In this document: in pieces, positions 1 to 10,818 of the stretch
Position numbering within the stretch: position 1 is the stretch's first letter
Layout: every line of letters starts with the position of its first letter
Source of the DNA: Phyllostachys edulis
Lineage: Eukaryota > Streptophyta > Magnoliopsida > Poales > Poaceae
Direction of reading: 5' to 3'
Length of the DNA: 64,000 nt
Assembly: GCA_036346405.1 (NCBI GenBank)
Contig: CM070551.1
Span: forward strand, 62,214,587 to 62,278,586
Translations under genes and position numbers: made by a program
Notes under the pieces: generated by a model
Told to the model about the DNA's origin: nothing
What the model saw: the letters and a program-made list of their open reading frames with translations, nothing else
Databases searched by the model: none

Positions 1-499
1 CCCGATGCTCACCACGTTGCTGTAGCACCAATCTCAAAGCTCCGGTTTCAACTACCCCAGATCGCCTCCTCCTCTTCGCTTCCTTCCGCGCGAAGCTGCC
101 TCGTCCTCGTCGCTTCCTTCCGCGCGAAGCCGCGAAGACTCTGCCGTCTTCTCGCTTTCGCGGCCGACGCCGCCGGTGCAATCCGCCACCACCTCACCGA
201 CGATTGCGCCCGGGCGGCCGCCGCCGATGGAGTCCGCCGACGGACTCGACGCGACTCAGCGAAGGCACCGCCATCCCAGTACCTCAGAGCTCCGCGCGAA
301 GACTCGGCGGTGGAGTGGTCTTTGCCGACACCGGGCGATCGGCGAAGGGCCACCGGCGGAGGGGCGGACAAAGCGGCGGAGAGGGGAAGGTGGTCTTGGC
401 GAGATGCCTGCGGAGGTTCCGCGCCGCTACGTCGTCTGCTTGGGCATGGACGCGACTCCCCGCGGTTTCAACGGCATCGACGCGACTCCCCGCGGCTTC
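1..499 (+). repeat. Left TIR of the 1-8287 MULE (truncated by window)
   Basis: Bases 1-100 pair almost perfectly with the reverse complement of 8132-8232, and the inner block at about 395-499 pairs with about 7606-7710. The arm is GC-rich and contains short internal duplications of a GACGCGACTCCCCGCGG-type motif. The middle part diverges and is shorter than in the right arm. Reading frames across it are open by base composition only. Confidence 0.85.
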
Positions 500-842
500 G
501 ACGGTTTCGACGCCAGCGGCACGCCTCCTCTCATCCCTTCGTCTTCACTGACCCGACCACCGTCCCGATCGCCTGTGATGGAGACGATGATGTTGTCACC
601 ATTCGAAAATTGCACCCAACAATCAACGCCATTGCCGGCATCAACACAATCAACGCCATTGCACCCAACTTCAGAAAACGGAGTGCCTGCACTGGATTCA
701 ACGATGCCCATATTGGTGGATTCAACTACATCACTATCACCTACGGAGGTAATTACAGATTTAGTTGTCCTCTGTTGGAATGACTTTCAAGTTAAGACGA
801 TTACAACAAACTATAATTTTCCTCTGTTGGAATGACTTGCAG

Positions 843-3184
843 GTGGGTGATAAAAATGGCGAATCTATACATGTTCCTAAAGTTAGAATGAATTTCAAGT
901 CATAGAAGGATGCATATGATTTTTATAACTGCTATGCTGCAAAGATTGGGTTCAGTGTTCGGAAGAGCCACTCAAGGTTGAGACGAGATGGCACTATATA
1001 TCAGAAGCATATAGGTTGCAGTAATGAAGGAGATCGAGGTACTCATTCTAAACATGTCACCATGAAAGAGAATGCTACTACAAGGTCTTGTTGCGGTGCT
1101 CGAGTTCAGTTTAGTATTTGTCGCGAGGGCATTTGGACAGTGCAAAAGGTTATACTTGAGCACAATCATTATCTTGCAAGTCCGATAAGAGACACATCTT
1201 TGAGGTCACAACGTCGTTTGTTAGAGGTCGATAAACTTATGATTAGACAGATGCGAGAAGCGGGAATAAAACTCGTGAAGTGTACAACTTTTCAAGCGGT
1301 GGTATGGAGGAGCTCGAATGTACCTTTCTTGCGGATGGATTGCAATAATCATGTCGATTAAGTGGCGCAAGAAGTATTTGGGAATCAATGATGCACAAAC
1401 GTTATTGGAATACTTAAAGAACAAGCAATTAGAAGATCCTTCTTTTTTTTATGCCATACAATTAGATGAGGTGGATGGCCGGATTGCAAATTTCTTCTGG
1501 GCAAATGGTCAAGCTATCCTCGACTATGCTTGCTTTGGTGATGCTATATCATTTGACACCATGTTTCAGACAAATAAGTTTGAAATGCCATTTGCTCCAC
1601 TCATTGGAACCAACCATCACAAGCGCATTTATTCTTTTTGGAGCCGCATTGTTATATGATGAAACTGTTGAATCATTTATTTGGCTCTTTAACACATATC
1701 CGATGACTATGTCCTGAAGCAACTCAGTGACAATTTTCACAAATCAATGTCTTGCCATGTCCAAAGCAATTAGAATTGTTTTCCCAAGCACAAGCCATCG
1801 TCTTTGTTTGTGGCACATTTATCAAAATCTTTGCTAAGCATCTAAGTCATGTAATTTCTAACCATCCTCAATTTCTTTCCGACTTTAAGAGATGTGTGTA
1901 TGAAGAAAGGTCGATGGCATACTTTAACAAGAAATGGCAAGAATTGTTGAGTACTTATAACCTTGAGGGGACTCATGGCTCAAAAACCTATATAATTTAT
2001 GTGAGAAGTGGGCTACTATCTACCGCCATGATTCTTTTTTCTGTGACATGACTTCGACTCAAAGGAGCGAAGGTATGAACAATGTGTTCAAGAAAAGGTT
2101 TCGTAAGAAACTATCTCTTTCAGAACTCCTAGTAGAATATGAGAAGTGCGCCACTAATCTCCGTGAAAATGAGTTGGGTGCAGATTATAAATCACGGCAC
2201 TCTGACCCAATTACTTACATTACAAACTTACCTATGTTGAAGACTGCAGCTGCATCATATACAAGGAGGCTTTATTCTGATTTTGAGGAGCAGTTTAAAG
2301 AGTAATTTTCAATATCATGCAAGTTGTCACTTAGTGAGGGGACAATCAAAACATACCAGGTGATGCCTATGGAATTTGAAGATGAGGCACAAGTAGTGTT
2401 TAACTCTATGGATATGAGTATATCATGTTCCTGTAGAAAGTTTGAATCTATAGGTACACTTGCTGATTTTAGCAATTTAGTAGTTCATAATGTTGATTTT
2501 AACAATTTACTAGTTCTAAATTACTTTTCCTATCTTATAGGTTTGTTGTGCAGGCATACTATTCGAGTGTTCAATATCAATGAAGTTTTCATCTTGCCAT
2601 CTCGATATATACTGCAGAGGTGGACGAAATATGCCAAAAGAGCTATATTTTATGGAAAACAAGGACGTGAGAAGGAAACTTTACAAACACATGCTGCCCG
2701 CATCTCTTGAAAGGCAACATCTATTGTAATGAAGTGCTCTGTTTCGAAAGAACTTCTTGAAAGTTTGGAGAAATCTATAGATACGCTAGATCTGGAAGCA
2801 GATAATTCACTAAGCCAAAGAAGACCTATTAAAGATTGTGGTGTGTCTCTAAATTGTAATGAGTGTGGTGAAGATATAACAAAAGGAAAAGTATCATTTC
2901 GAATTCCACAAGTGCTAAAAGGTCCAAAGTCTAAAAGAATGAGAAATGTACTTGAAAAAAATAAGGGAAAGAAAACAAACAGTGGGAGGAAAAAAGGTAG
3001 TTCTACCCCCATTAATTCCCCCCCCCCCCTCTTGTCATCCTTGTGTAGCCATTAATTTTTTGCTTTTTTTGTATGTACAACCTGTAGGAGAAGCTCCAAA
3101 GGAAGTAACAAACAATAGTTCAGTTGATGTTTGTTCGACCATGTTTGATCCGAGGAGAATATACAGATATTTTACTTGGAACTG
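843..3184 (+). pseudogene. FAR1/MULE-type transposase pseudogene
   Basis: Three FAR1-family regions occur in order in shifting frames. First is a FAR1 DNA-binding domain: an in-frame stop is followed by DAYDFYNCYAAKIGFSVRK, then CCGARVQFSI and EHNHYL (about 900-1190). Second is the MULE transposase core, with GDAISFDTMFQTNKFEMPFA at about 1537-1600, the LCLWHIYQN region at about 1810, and FKRCVYEERS and TSTQRSEGMNNVFKKRF at about 1880-2100. Third is a SWIM zinc finger, ISCSCRKFESI, then LLCRHTIRVFNINEVF, split by what looks like a GT-AG intron near 2452-2541. A lysine-rich tail follows to about 3010. Several frameshifts and stops are present. Where family members carry TDQD, this copy reads TNQC, so an acidic catalytic position is lost. 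Such proteins bind element ends and catalyse cut-and-paste transposition; this copy cannot. Source: host FAR1-like genes or a Jittery-type MULE. Confidence 0.85.
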
Positions 3185-3669
3185 ATCAAGATGTTGAATT
3201 ATTGTCCACCTCTCGAAGATTAGATTTTGATGTAGTGAATCCTACAATATTCAAGTAGTAGGCATTCTTCTACATTTGCTTGGGTCATAGACTACTTTGA
3301 ACGCAAGTATGGGGGTGGGGGTGATTTTTGGGGCTGTCTGGAAGTAATGCTCCTGGTGGCAGCTAGGTTAACATGGATATTTTGTGATGCATGTAAAAAA
3401 GGATGCCCCAGTAGCTGTTCCATGTTATTTATATTGTGTTTGCTGATAGCTGTAGTATTATAATGTAGTGCTGTGTTTTGTGTTGTGCTAGATGCTACTA
3501 GTAAGTCGTGAACAGATGGTGTACTACTTATGTGCAAATCTAGATGCTAATAGTAAGTGCTGAACTGATCCTTGAATGGAAACTGCATGTGAAATCTGTG
3601 TTAAATATTGTGTACTGATGTATATTGTTTAAGCATTAATTCCTCCTCTCTGACAAATGGTTCTGCCAG

Positions 3670-3985
3670 CTTGGCTGGACACCTCTGCATATGGCAGTGA
3701 AAAATAGTTCTTGTGAATCAGCAAAATTGCTCCTTGAACGTGGTGTACATATAGAAGCCAAAGCAAATGTAAGATTTATCTATTTAGTTTTTATTTTCTA
3801 TTCTGGATTTTATTTGAGTGCATGCGCAAATTTAATCTGTTTAACCCATACTGTTCCAGAATGGCATGGCACCATTGCATTTAGCTGTCTGGCATGCACT
3901 TCAAGCTGGAGATTGCACCACTGAAGCTTCTCACTCACCATATGGAAGAGCAAAGAAAACGGAAAGCCCTCATGTCCAACTTTGT
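3670..3985 (+). pseudogene. Captured ankyrin-repeat fragment (ankyrin/AAA CbxX-CfxQ-like protein)
   Basis: Two exon-like blocks with preserved splice sites. Block 1, 3670-3768, is preceded by CAG and followed by GTAAG; it encodes LGWTPLHMAVKNSSCESAKL and LLERGVHIEAKAN, a complete ankyrin repeat. Block 2, 3860-3985, encodes NGMAPLHLAVWHALQAGDCT, the start of the next repeat, and then, after a small frame change near 3922, LLTHHMEEQRKRKALMSNF. That order (ankyrin repeats, then an EEQRKRKA linker) resembles plant ankyrin-repeat AAA-type CbxX/CfxQ-like proteins; this assignment is from memory of the family. The ATPase part is absent. Retention of an intron-sized gap with GT and AG indicates capture of genomic DNA rather than cDNA. 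No evidence that it is translated. Confidence 0.65.
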
Positions 3986-4344
3986 ATGTTTTAGGCTTTT
4001 AACTTTTCTTCTAGTTAATTGTTGGTTTAGGATTTGCTGAAATGGGCCTTATGAGCGATATATATACAGCGATCAGCATTCCAAGAATATTATATTATAT
4101 TTTAGTGCTGTTATTAATTTATGGACATGTATCACTTAGGGTATGATCCCCTCTGTTTATGTATGTCATTTTTGAAATTGCGCAGTCTTCAAGGTGTACC
4201 TTTGGCTGCTAATTCTTGTAATTATATATATTAGGGAAGTATTATTTTAAAGCCAATCTACTGCTATCACTTTCATGTGGCTGATCTAGATACTTCTTTA
4301 GTAGTTAAAATTAGGAAAGTTTGAACTTTTGAATTGTTGCTCAG

Positions 4345-5741
4345 CTTGCTTGTGGAAAAAATGGCTATGACTACAAATCTGTTAAAAGATGGACTACCCG
4401 CAGGAAGTTGGGTTATGAGCTCATTGAGTGTGATAAAGTAAAGTGGATGTTGCATTCTTTATTTTTTCTGTTGTTGCCACCCTTTCTCTTTGACATGCTT
4501 ATTTCTCATGTTCAACTTATCTTCAGAATTTATTTTGCAGATCTTTGTCCCTGTACATAAAGATTGAGTCCAACTTAACGGTACTTCTTCTGTATGCCAC
4601 ATACAGGCTAGATATATTGCGGAGGAACTGAAGGACAAGAGTAATAAAGAAATCGACATAAGTTCTTGGCAGAAAGAGTTAGTTGATTATATTCCTCTAC
4701 AGCAGAATGGGTATGTATTGTTTATACTGATGTTCATTTCCTGTATAATTCAGTATTATGGTGCACATTCGATTGATAGTTTGATACAACCATAATTTGC
4801 TGAATATTATCGTTTAGTAAACTTTCAGCATTTATCTATTGTGTTTTGTTTGAATCCATGTTTAGTTGGATGGTCGTGTGCAGAGTATTTTTTGTAACTC
4901 AAGTACATACATATATTGATGACAAATGGACAAAAGTATAATTTTGATTGACACAGGCATCTTTTTTTGTTGCAGGTGGGATTGTGGTATGTTTATGCTC
5001 AAGTACATTGATTTCCACAGCAGAGGACTGGGCTTATCTTTTAGTCAGGTGAGTAAATTAAATCTGCCAAATTTGAGCAGACTGAATACTCTGTTGGCTA
5101 GCACTTAGCAATTTGGACTTGGCCTGTGTTAGAGACTTAAGAGTGAAGTTTAAGGCGTGTATGAAGATGCTTGTTCTGGGGGGAAATATCCTATAGTTCC
5201 CCCTCTTACGGTGCTTCCCATGTCTAAAAGCTTTCAAAACTTCCCAAAAAAATTGGAGATGTAGGGGAGGCACATTCTATATCCATGTAAAATTTCAAGA
5301 TCAGACTATCACATTTGGAAGACATGAAATTGACTGGCAGCGAAAATGAATAGTGATGATCAGTGAAAATCAGTATTCATGCAGAATTTATCTTTTTTGT
5401 ATCTTAAAAATGAAATCGAGTTTGACCTTGAAATTTTACATGGCTATACCTACACCTCCAATTTTTTAGGGAATTTTTTAAGACTTAGACGTGGGAACCA
5501 CGGAGGTTGCATCGTAAGAGAGGGAAGCAACGGATATGTTCTCACTTGTTCTAGACATCAGCACATAAGCTTTTGTTACACATCTTGGCATAAGTTTAAA
5601 AGGGGTGTATGCTCCTGTCTGTTTTGAGGTGATTATACAGTGCAATGCTTATCCAAATGAACTGTGTTTCAACTGCAGGATAACATGGAATATTTTCGGA
5701 AGAGAACAGTGAAGGAAATCTTAAGGCTGAGGGCTGACTAA
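4345..5741 (+). pseudogene. Captured ULP1-type SUMO protease C-terminal fragment
   Basis: Five exon-like blocks with plausible splice signals: 4345-4437 (CGKNGYDYKSVKRWTTRRKL, then GYELIECDK), 4541-~4580 (IFVPVHKD, then a stop), 4607-4710 (RYIAEELKDK, EIDISSWQKELVDYIPLQQN), 4976-5048 (GWDCGMFMLKYIDFHSRGLG) and 5679-5741 (DNMEYFRKRTVKEILRLRAD, then TAA). The order and the WDCGMFMLKYID block are diagnostic of the C48 (ULP1/ESD4-like) peptidase domain, which removes SUMO from proteins. The catalytic Cys is kept. The His-Trp expected after the FVPVHK block is not readable, and the exon carrying the catalytic Asp was not found. MULEs carrying ULP-like domains are known in plants (Kaonashi type), so this could be an ancestral passenger rather than a fresh capture. 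Confidence 0.75.
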
Positions 5742-6794
5742 GGGATACAGATCATTTTTCATTTTGCAAAGATAGTTTGACTAAATTACATCAATATACA
5801 TTATCGGGGCATTGTCCAAAACCGTGCGTTCATTCTTGGATGTTGCTGGCAAGGATATGAAATGTATATTCTCCCTGAGAAACTGGAGTTGTCGGTCTGT
5901 AGCCTGAAGCTGCTGGTGTTGAATGATGTAAATGCTACCAGATTTCTGTAAAGCTTTCTTATTTAGGGATTTGGTGGCATGTGCTGCTCATTTGATTGTA
6001 CTCGTCTATAGTTTAGCTACTTGTACGTATTTCGGCTCATTTTTTGGGCGGGTTGGGCTTGGCCTTGCTGTACGCTAGCTCCTATTTCTCGGTTTGCTAC
6101 CTCCAAAAAAGAACGGATCACGCCATTGTTTAAAAAAAGTAACGGAAAATCTTGGAGAGCAGCTAATATTCCCATGATGAATATTTTTAAAATATATTTC
6201 GTTAAGATAGGCGTACATGCTCGTTGGTGTGTAAAATTTACACTGCTACAATAACCGCTCTCTTTCAACTAGTATAGTCATTCGATCGATGCCTTCACTC
6301 GATAATAGAAAAGTGAACCATGTAGTGATACTACACATGAATGTGTGAGTTCTCAAAGCATTTTTTTTTCCCTTTAAAAATGGAGCAAACCAACAACAGA
6401 ACCGTTCAATTTCGCTTTACCGATTTGAAATATGTTCAGTCATACAAATATCTCTCTTCATGCATGTTAATTCAAAGAAACTTCGGGAGGGTTACATCAG
6501 TAATTGTCGGAGATTAATATTTTTGCCTAGTCAAGGTTACTAAACAAGGCCGCTCTCGTATAAAAACCATGTAACAACATCCTCCTGAAGATGACAAGGG
6601 GCAGGGTCAGCTATAAACAAGAGGAAGTAGGGACGGAAATTGAAGCTCCGAAGCCATCCTCCTGCGAACTGTTAGTTGTCGGAATTGTCACTATTTTGCC
6701 TCACTGTGTTCTATGATGTATAAACTTCTGGGTAAACGTTAGCCCCCTGTTGGTCAAAATCAAAATCCATAAACCCACCACTAGTGGCTGACTG
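5742..6794. other. AT-rich spacer inside the MULE
   Basis: Between the stop of the ULP1-like fragment and the minus-strand gene there is about 1 kb of AT-rich sequence. No coding block, repeat or RNA gene was recognised. The first few hundred bases may be 3' UTR of the captured ULP1-like gene. Confidence 0.5.
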
Positions 6795-7443
6795 CTAGAA
6801 CCATCTGCCAAATCTGAACTCGAATAGTTTCAGAGACGACGATGCCTCTTTTGTATTTTTGTTGTGCCTTTTCCTAGCTAATCCACTGTCACTAACACTG
6901 CCACCCGAAACATGATCATGAGCTTCTGAAAATTCCTCTGACCATGGTTCCAGGGGAATGAGATAGCTATCGTCCTTGGCCTTCCTCTTTTGCTTCTCAA
7001 TCTGCTTAACATTTTCAGAGATTTGATGAAGTGCCTGATTTATCTTCGAAAAACTCCGCTCCATAGGCTCCACGACATGGGATACTGTATATTTGACATC
7101 ATCAACCATCTGAAAAGGTACACACACAAAAAAAATGTGACAACTGGGAGTGAAAAACGATATGGGAGGTACAGAAAACTGATAAGTACCAGAAACATAC
7201 AATTTCACCACTTCCTAACACAACATCTCGAACACTCTGAGGAAAACTCAACCGCTTGTCTCTGGAAGCAGGACGAGCGGCTTGCATAATTGTTAAGTTA
7301 TCAATCACTCTTTCTTCTTCAGGATCTGGAGCTCCCAGGGATGCATAATCAGACATGACAGCAACATTGGAAACACTTCTCTCCCCACATCTGTAAGGTT
7401 TAGCTGGAAATACTTTCAAATGAACCACTGCCGCCACCCCCAT
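6795..7443 (-). CDS. Unidentified two-exon gene or captured gene fragment, opposite strand inside the MULE
   Basis: Exon 1 runs from an ATG at 7443 down to about 7201 (MGVAAVVHLKVF... ending FPQSVRDVVLGSGEI). It is followed by a GT donor; an AG acceptor at about 7112 leads into exon 2, 7110-6795 (MVDDVKYTVSHVVEPMERSF... ending FEFRFGRWF, stop). The two exons are in phase and together give about 185 codons without an internal stop. Exon 2 has a charged, possibly coiled-coil stretch (KINQALHQISENVKQIEKQK) followed by a basic segment (ARKRHNKNTK). I do not recognise the family. It sits between the ULP1-like fragment and the right TIR, transcribed towards it. The open frame contrasts with the decayed transposase. 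It may be a third captured fragment or a standard passenger of this MULE family. Confidence 0.45.
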
Positions 7444-7605
7444 CTGTCATGCAAGGGACACAAAATGTTGTGGGAAATGGGAATCAACTTAAACAGAAAA
7501 CTCTTTTTCTTCAAAAATTATAGATCAGAGTAGGATCGTTGTCTGCAGTGAATCCCATGCTAGTCAAGCACAAGGCAAAATACCCTCGATTGTGAACAGA
7601 AGTAG

Positions 7606-8287
7606 ATGGGAGTCGCGTCGATGCCGTCGAAACCGCGGGGAGTCGCGTCCATGCCCAAGCAGACGACGTAGCGGCGCGGAACCTCCGCAGGCATCTCGCC
7701 AAGACCACCTTCCCCCTCTCCCGCCCGCTGCTGTCCCACCTCTCCGCCGGTGGCCCCTCCGCTGATCGCCCCGGCGTCCAGCACCAGCTCCACCGTCGAG
7801 TCCTTCGCGCGAAGCTCCAGGGCAGCTGGGACGGTGGTGCTTTCGCGCGGAGTCGCGTCGAGTCCATCGAAGGCGGACTTCATCGGCGGCGCCGCCGCCG
7901 AAAGTCGAAGCGTTAGTGGGCGGAGGGCGGTCGCGATTGGACTCCACCGCCGAGTCCTTCGCGCGAGCTCGAGGTAGCAGGGGCGGCGTCGAGTCCGTCG
8001 GCGGACTCCGCCGGCAGCGGCCGCCGGGCGCGATCGTCGATGAGGCCGATGGCGGATTGCACCGGCGGCGTCGCTGCGAAAGAGAGAAGACGGGCGGAGT
8101 TTTCGCGCTTCAGCGGAAGGAAGCGACGAGGACGAGGCAGCCAGCGGAAAGAAGCGAAGAGGAGGAGGCGATCTGGGGTAGTTGAAACCGGAGCTTTGAG
8201 ATTGGTGCTGCAGCAACGTGGTGAGCATCGGGACAGGGCCTCAGGAGGACGGCTGCGAGGCCCCGTCCCAGAGAATTTTTCGCCCCC
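7606..8287 (-). repeat. Right TIR of the 1-8287 MULE
   Basis: Reverse complement of the left arm. It is longer because a segment containing the motif GGACTCGACG and its neighbourhood occurs twice. The outer tip (8233-8287) has no partner in the window because the left arm starts earlier than base 1. Confidence 0.8.
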
Positions 8288-8509
8288 TAGATCAAGACCC
8301 GCTAAGTCAACTAACTAAATATAGTAAGGAGGCGGCGGCAACACCGAGCGATAGTGACAGGTGCGAAAAAATGACTGCGGCAGTATATCTGGTATGGCAT
8401 TTTCGCTGGCATCTATAGCAGGAAAGTTTTCACTCGCGGTATTTTCAAAGTCTTTCACATTACAACTGATCGTAGGACAGATTGGTGAATGTCCTACAAT
8501 CACCCATCT

Positions 8510-9345
8510 ATAATCTACAATCTACCAACCGGGTTGTGGCTATGGTTGTCGATCTTGATGTGACCGGTGTCACCGTTATCGAGGCTATATTTGGATTCAT
8601 TAAGTACTGTGTGAAGTACGAGAAAGCATAGAGCTAAAACAGAGAGCGATGCAGTTATTGTGGGGTGATTGGAATGAGGCTTACGGGTTACTTCCGCGGA
8701 TCCTAACCGCTATGCAAATGAGAAACCTGGGCATAGAGTTTTATCCTTGGCACGGGAACCGAACGGAACCCGACGAAGGAGTTATGAAACATATTCCCGG
8801 ATGGGTGTCTTGGTCTTTTGGGCAATGCAAAGATGTCTTCAAGCTTTGCAGGACTGTGTTATCAGTTGATGCCATATTCCTAACCGGGAAGTACTATGGT
8901 GCCTAGATGGTCGCTGTGGGTATTGATGCGGAGGACCAACTGATACCACTACCATTCGCACTTACTGAGGGTGAGAACAATGCTAGCTGGCAATGGTTCG
9001 CGGATATAGTTCGTTTACGCCTTGTTGGGCCTAGACGGAATGTTTGCATCGGTCTCGGATAGGCACCGTGGCATTCTGAATGCTATGAAGAGCATACTAG
9101 ATGGACACCTGGATGTGTTGCACAGGTGGTGCATACGTCACTTAACGGCCATTTTTTTAAGCAATAAGGTATGGAAGACCTCACAAAAAAAAATCAAGCT
9201 GTTGTGTGGCTGTTTGGAGAAGAGGGACTTTAAGGCCAAGCTGATGGAGCTCAATGGACACACCAACGAACAGGGGAAGAAGTGGTTGGACCAGGTCTTG
9301 CAGCACAAGACGAAATGGGCACAGGAAAAGCAGGCTGGCGTAGGG
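8510..9345 (+). pseudogene. MuDR-type (MURA) transposase fragment
   Basis: Broken frames give LWGDWNEAYGLLPRILTAMQ, IEFYPWHGNR, then CKDVFKLCRTVLSVDAIFLT with GKYYGA, then VAVGIDAEDQLIPLPFALTE with GENNASWQWFADIV, then ISDRHRGILNAMKS-type sequence and HRWCIRHLTA. This is the order of the MULE transposase core: first acidic residue in SVDATFL, second in SDRH, and the C/H signature in HRWCxRH. It is a different lineage from the FAR1-type element to the left. At least one stop (TAG at 8904) and frameshifts are visible, and the C-terminal part ends near 9345 in GC-rich sequence. No TIRs were identified, so this is an orphan remnant. Confidence 0.75.
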
Positions 9346-9913
9346 AGGAGGACTCCATAGGGAGGAGGACGTGGAGGAGGGCGGTGCGGGGAGGGGGGCG
9401 GCGGGAGCGGAGGACGGGGCTTGCAGGAGGCGTGGCGGCGACGACAGATTTGGGGAGGAGAGGAGGCTCGAGAGGAAGAACGAGTTTGGGGGAAATGATT
9501 AACTGGGTGGGCGGCGGCACCTAAGTCACCACCGTCACACCACGCGAGTTGGCGTGACAAGCTGCCTTGTCACACCATGAGTGCGGGCATGACAACGGCC
9601 ATGCAAGTCCTCCACGCTGGCACGACGCACAGACGAGGACTTGCATGGCAGGCTTGGCCATGCCGAGAACAATAGCGTGACAGAATATTTTGCCCAAGTC
9701 GCACGTCATGTCGTGACTAAAGGGGTTTAAATTGAAAATAAAGTTAGCGAGAGGTTAACTTTAAAATATTATTAAAAAATAATTAAATAAAAAATCGTAG
9801 CCAATCAACAAAGAAGTACAACAGCCAACAGCCACAGAAGATCATGCATGCAGGGGTAGCGGGAACACGGCACACATTCACACACTCAACAGGACAAGTC
9901 CACCTGCAACTCC
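9346..9913. other. GC-rich then AT-rich spacer without gene
   Basis: 9346-9530 is GGAGG-rich sequence resembling the GC-rich ends of grass MULE or CACTA elements. 9525-9720 contains short inverted motifs (TGACAAGCTGCCTTGTCA and TGTCACACCATG-like). 9730-9913 is AT-rich. Nothing codes convincingly. Confidence 0.4.
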
Positions 9914-9921
9914 CCTCCAAC

Positions 9922-10479
9922 TAGGGGTGAAAATGGAGCCGGTAATTCCCGCCCAATCTGATGCCATATCCGGAAAAAGTCCGCTCGATGTACCAATTTT
10001 TAGTCCCGGGCCGCATCCAGTTATCCGCATCTGTATTTGAAAAATCTCATGAAATATATGTTAGGATATGTGAAGAGCAATATCTGATTCGTATCCGTAT
10101 TTTATAGGATATCCGAAAGATATCCGATAAATCAACAAAATGAATATCCGATAAACATCAATATCTTTTAGTATCCTCTTTGGTTGTCTAGTCATTGACT
10201 AATATATAATATGAATTTATATTTGATTATATTTATGTTGTTCATTAGGATAAATGATTCTCTAATAGGTATGGTAATTTAACACTTTCGTTAGTGAAGT
10301 TATATCTTTTCTTTATGCGTACACTATCTATCAAGTTATCCGTGACCGATTTGAATCCGATCTACTTCCGTCCCGTGCTCATATCCCGAAAAATCTATAT
10401 TCGTATTTGTATTCGAGGTATCTATATTCGACTCCGAATCCAGAGTAAATGTATAAGTTAGGGTATGTTTTCACCCCTA
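9922..10479. mobile_element. hAT-type MITE with 8-bp target-site duplication
   Basis: Starts TAGGGGTGAAAA and ends TTTTCACCCCTA, a perfect 12-bp terminal inverted repeat. The element is 558 bp and AT-rich inside, with repeated ATATCCGAT motifs. It is flanked on both sides by the identical octamer CCTCCAAC (9914-9921 and 10480-10487). Eight-bp TSDs with TAGGG-type ends are typical of hAT non-autonomous elements. No coding capacity. Confidence 0.85.
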
Positions 10480-10489
10480 CCTCCAACAC

Positions 10490-10818
10490 GGATTAAGAAA
10501 GATCAAAGCGGATCCAACTGCACATCCCTTCCCTTCTCTCTTTCCCCCGCTTCAGTTGTCACTGCCGCCACACAACAGATCCCAGCAAACTCAAACCCAA
10601 CTCTCTATCTCTAGGTCTCAACCACAACGCTCCAAAAGCCACTCCATATCCGCCAGAATTGCCAAAGAAACGGAGCACGGGACAAGGCTCAAGATGCCAC
10701 GGCCACTGGAGTGATGGACAAAGAAGATGACAGCGCCCCACGTCACATGCAGGATTGGGAGGAGAGATTGGATCAAGGGGAGACCGATCGAAGTAAAATG
10801 GAACGGCATCCATCTTGT
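10490..10818. other. Spacer between MITE and LTR element
   Basis: Low-complexity pyrimidine-rich start (about 10530-10560), then mixed sequence. Open frames here have no recognisable domains. It ends in the pentamer CTTGT, which is the left TSD of the following LTR element. Confidence 0.4.

Larger units (their letters stand above)
1..8287 (+). mobile_element. Mutator-like element (MULE) with FAR1-type transposase and captured host-gene fragments, 5' end outside window
   Basis: The first bases of the window are the reverse complement of bases ending at 8232, and the match continues inward for hundreds of bases, so this is one element with long terminal inverted repeats (TIRs). On the right the TIR-like sequence seems to run to about 8287, ending in a C-run that reads GGGGGCGAAAAATTCTC inward; about 55 bp of the left arm would then lie before base 1. 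Inside, left to right: a FAR1-type transposase pseudogene (plus), an ankyrin fragment (plus), a ULP1-type protease fragment (plus) and an unidentified two-exon fragment (minus). MULEs typically make 9-bp TSDs, but the left flank is not in the window, so the exact end is inferred. The transposase is too damaged to be active. Confidence 0.85.

Noticed and set aside
176..835. 219-codon open frame in the left end of the window
   Set aside because: It lies in the GC-rich MULE TIR; overlapping frames on both strands are equally open, and it has no domain.
7560..8228. 222-codon minus-strand open frame
   Set aside because: Mirror of the left-arm frame inside the right TIR; open because of composition.
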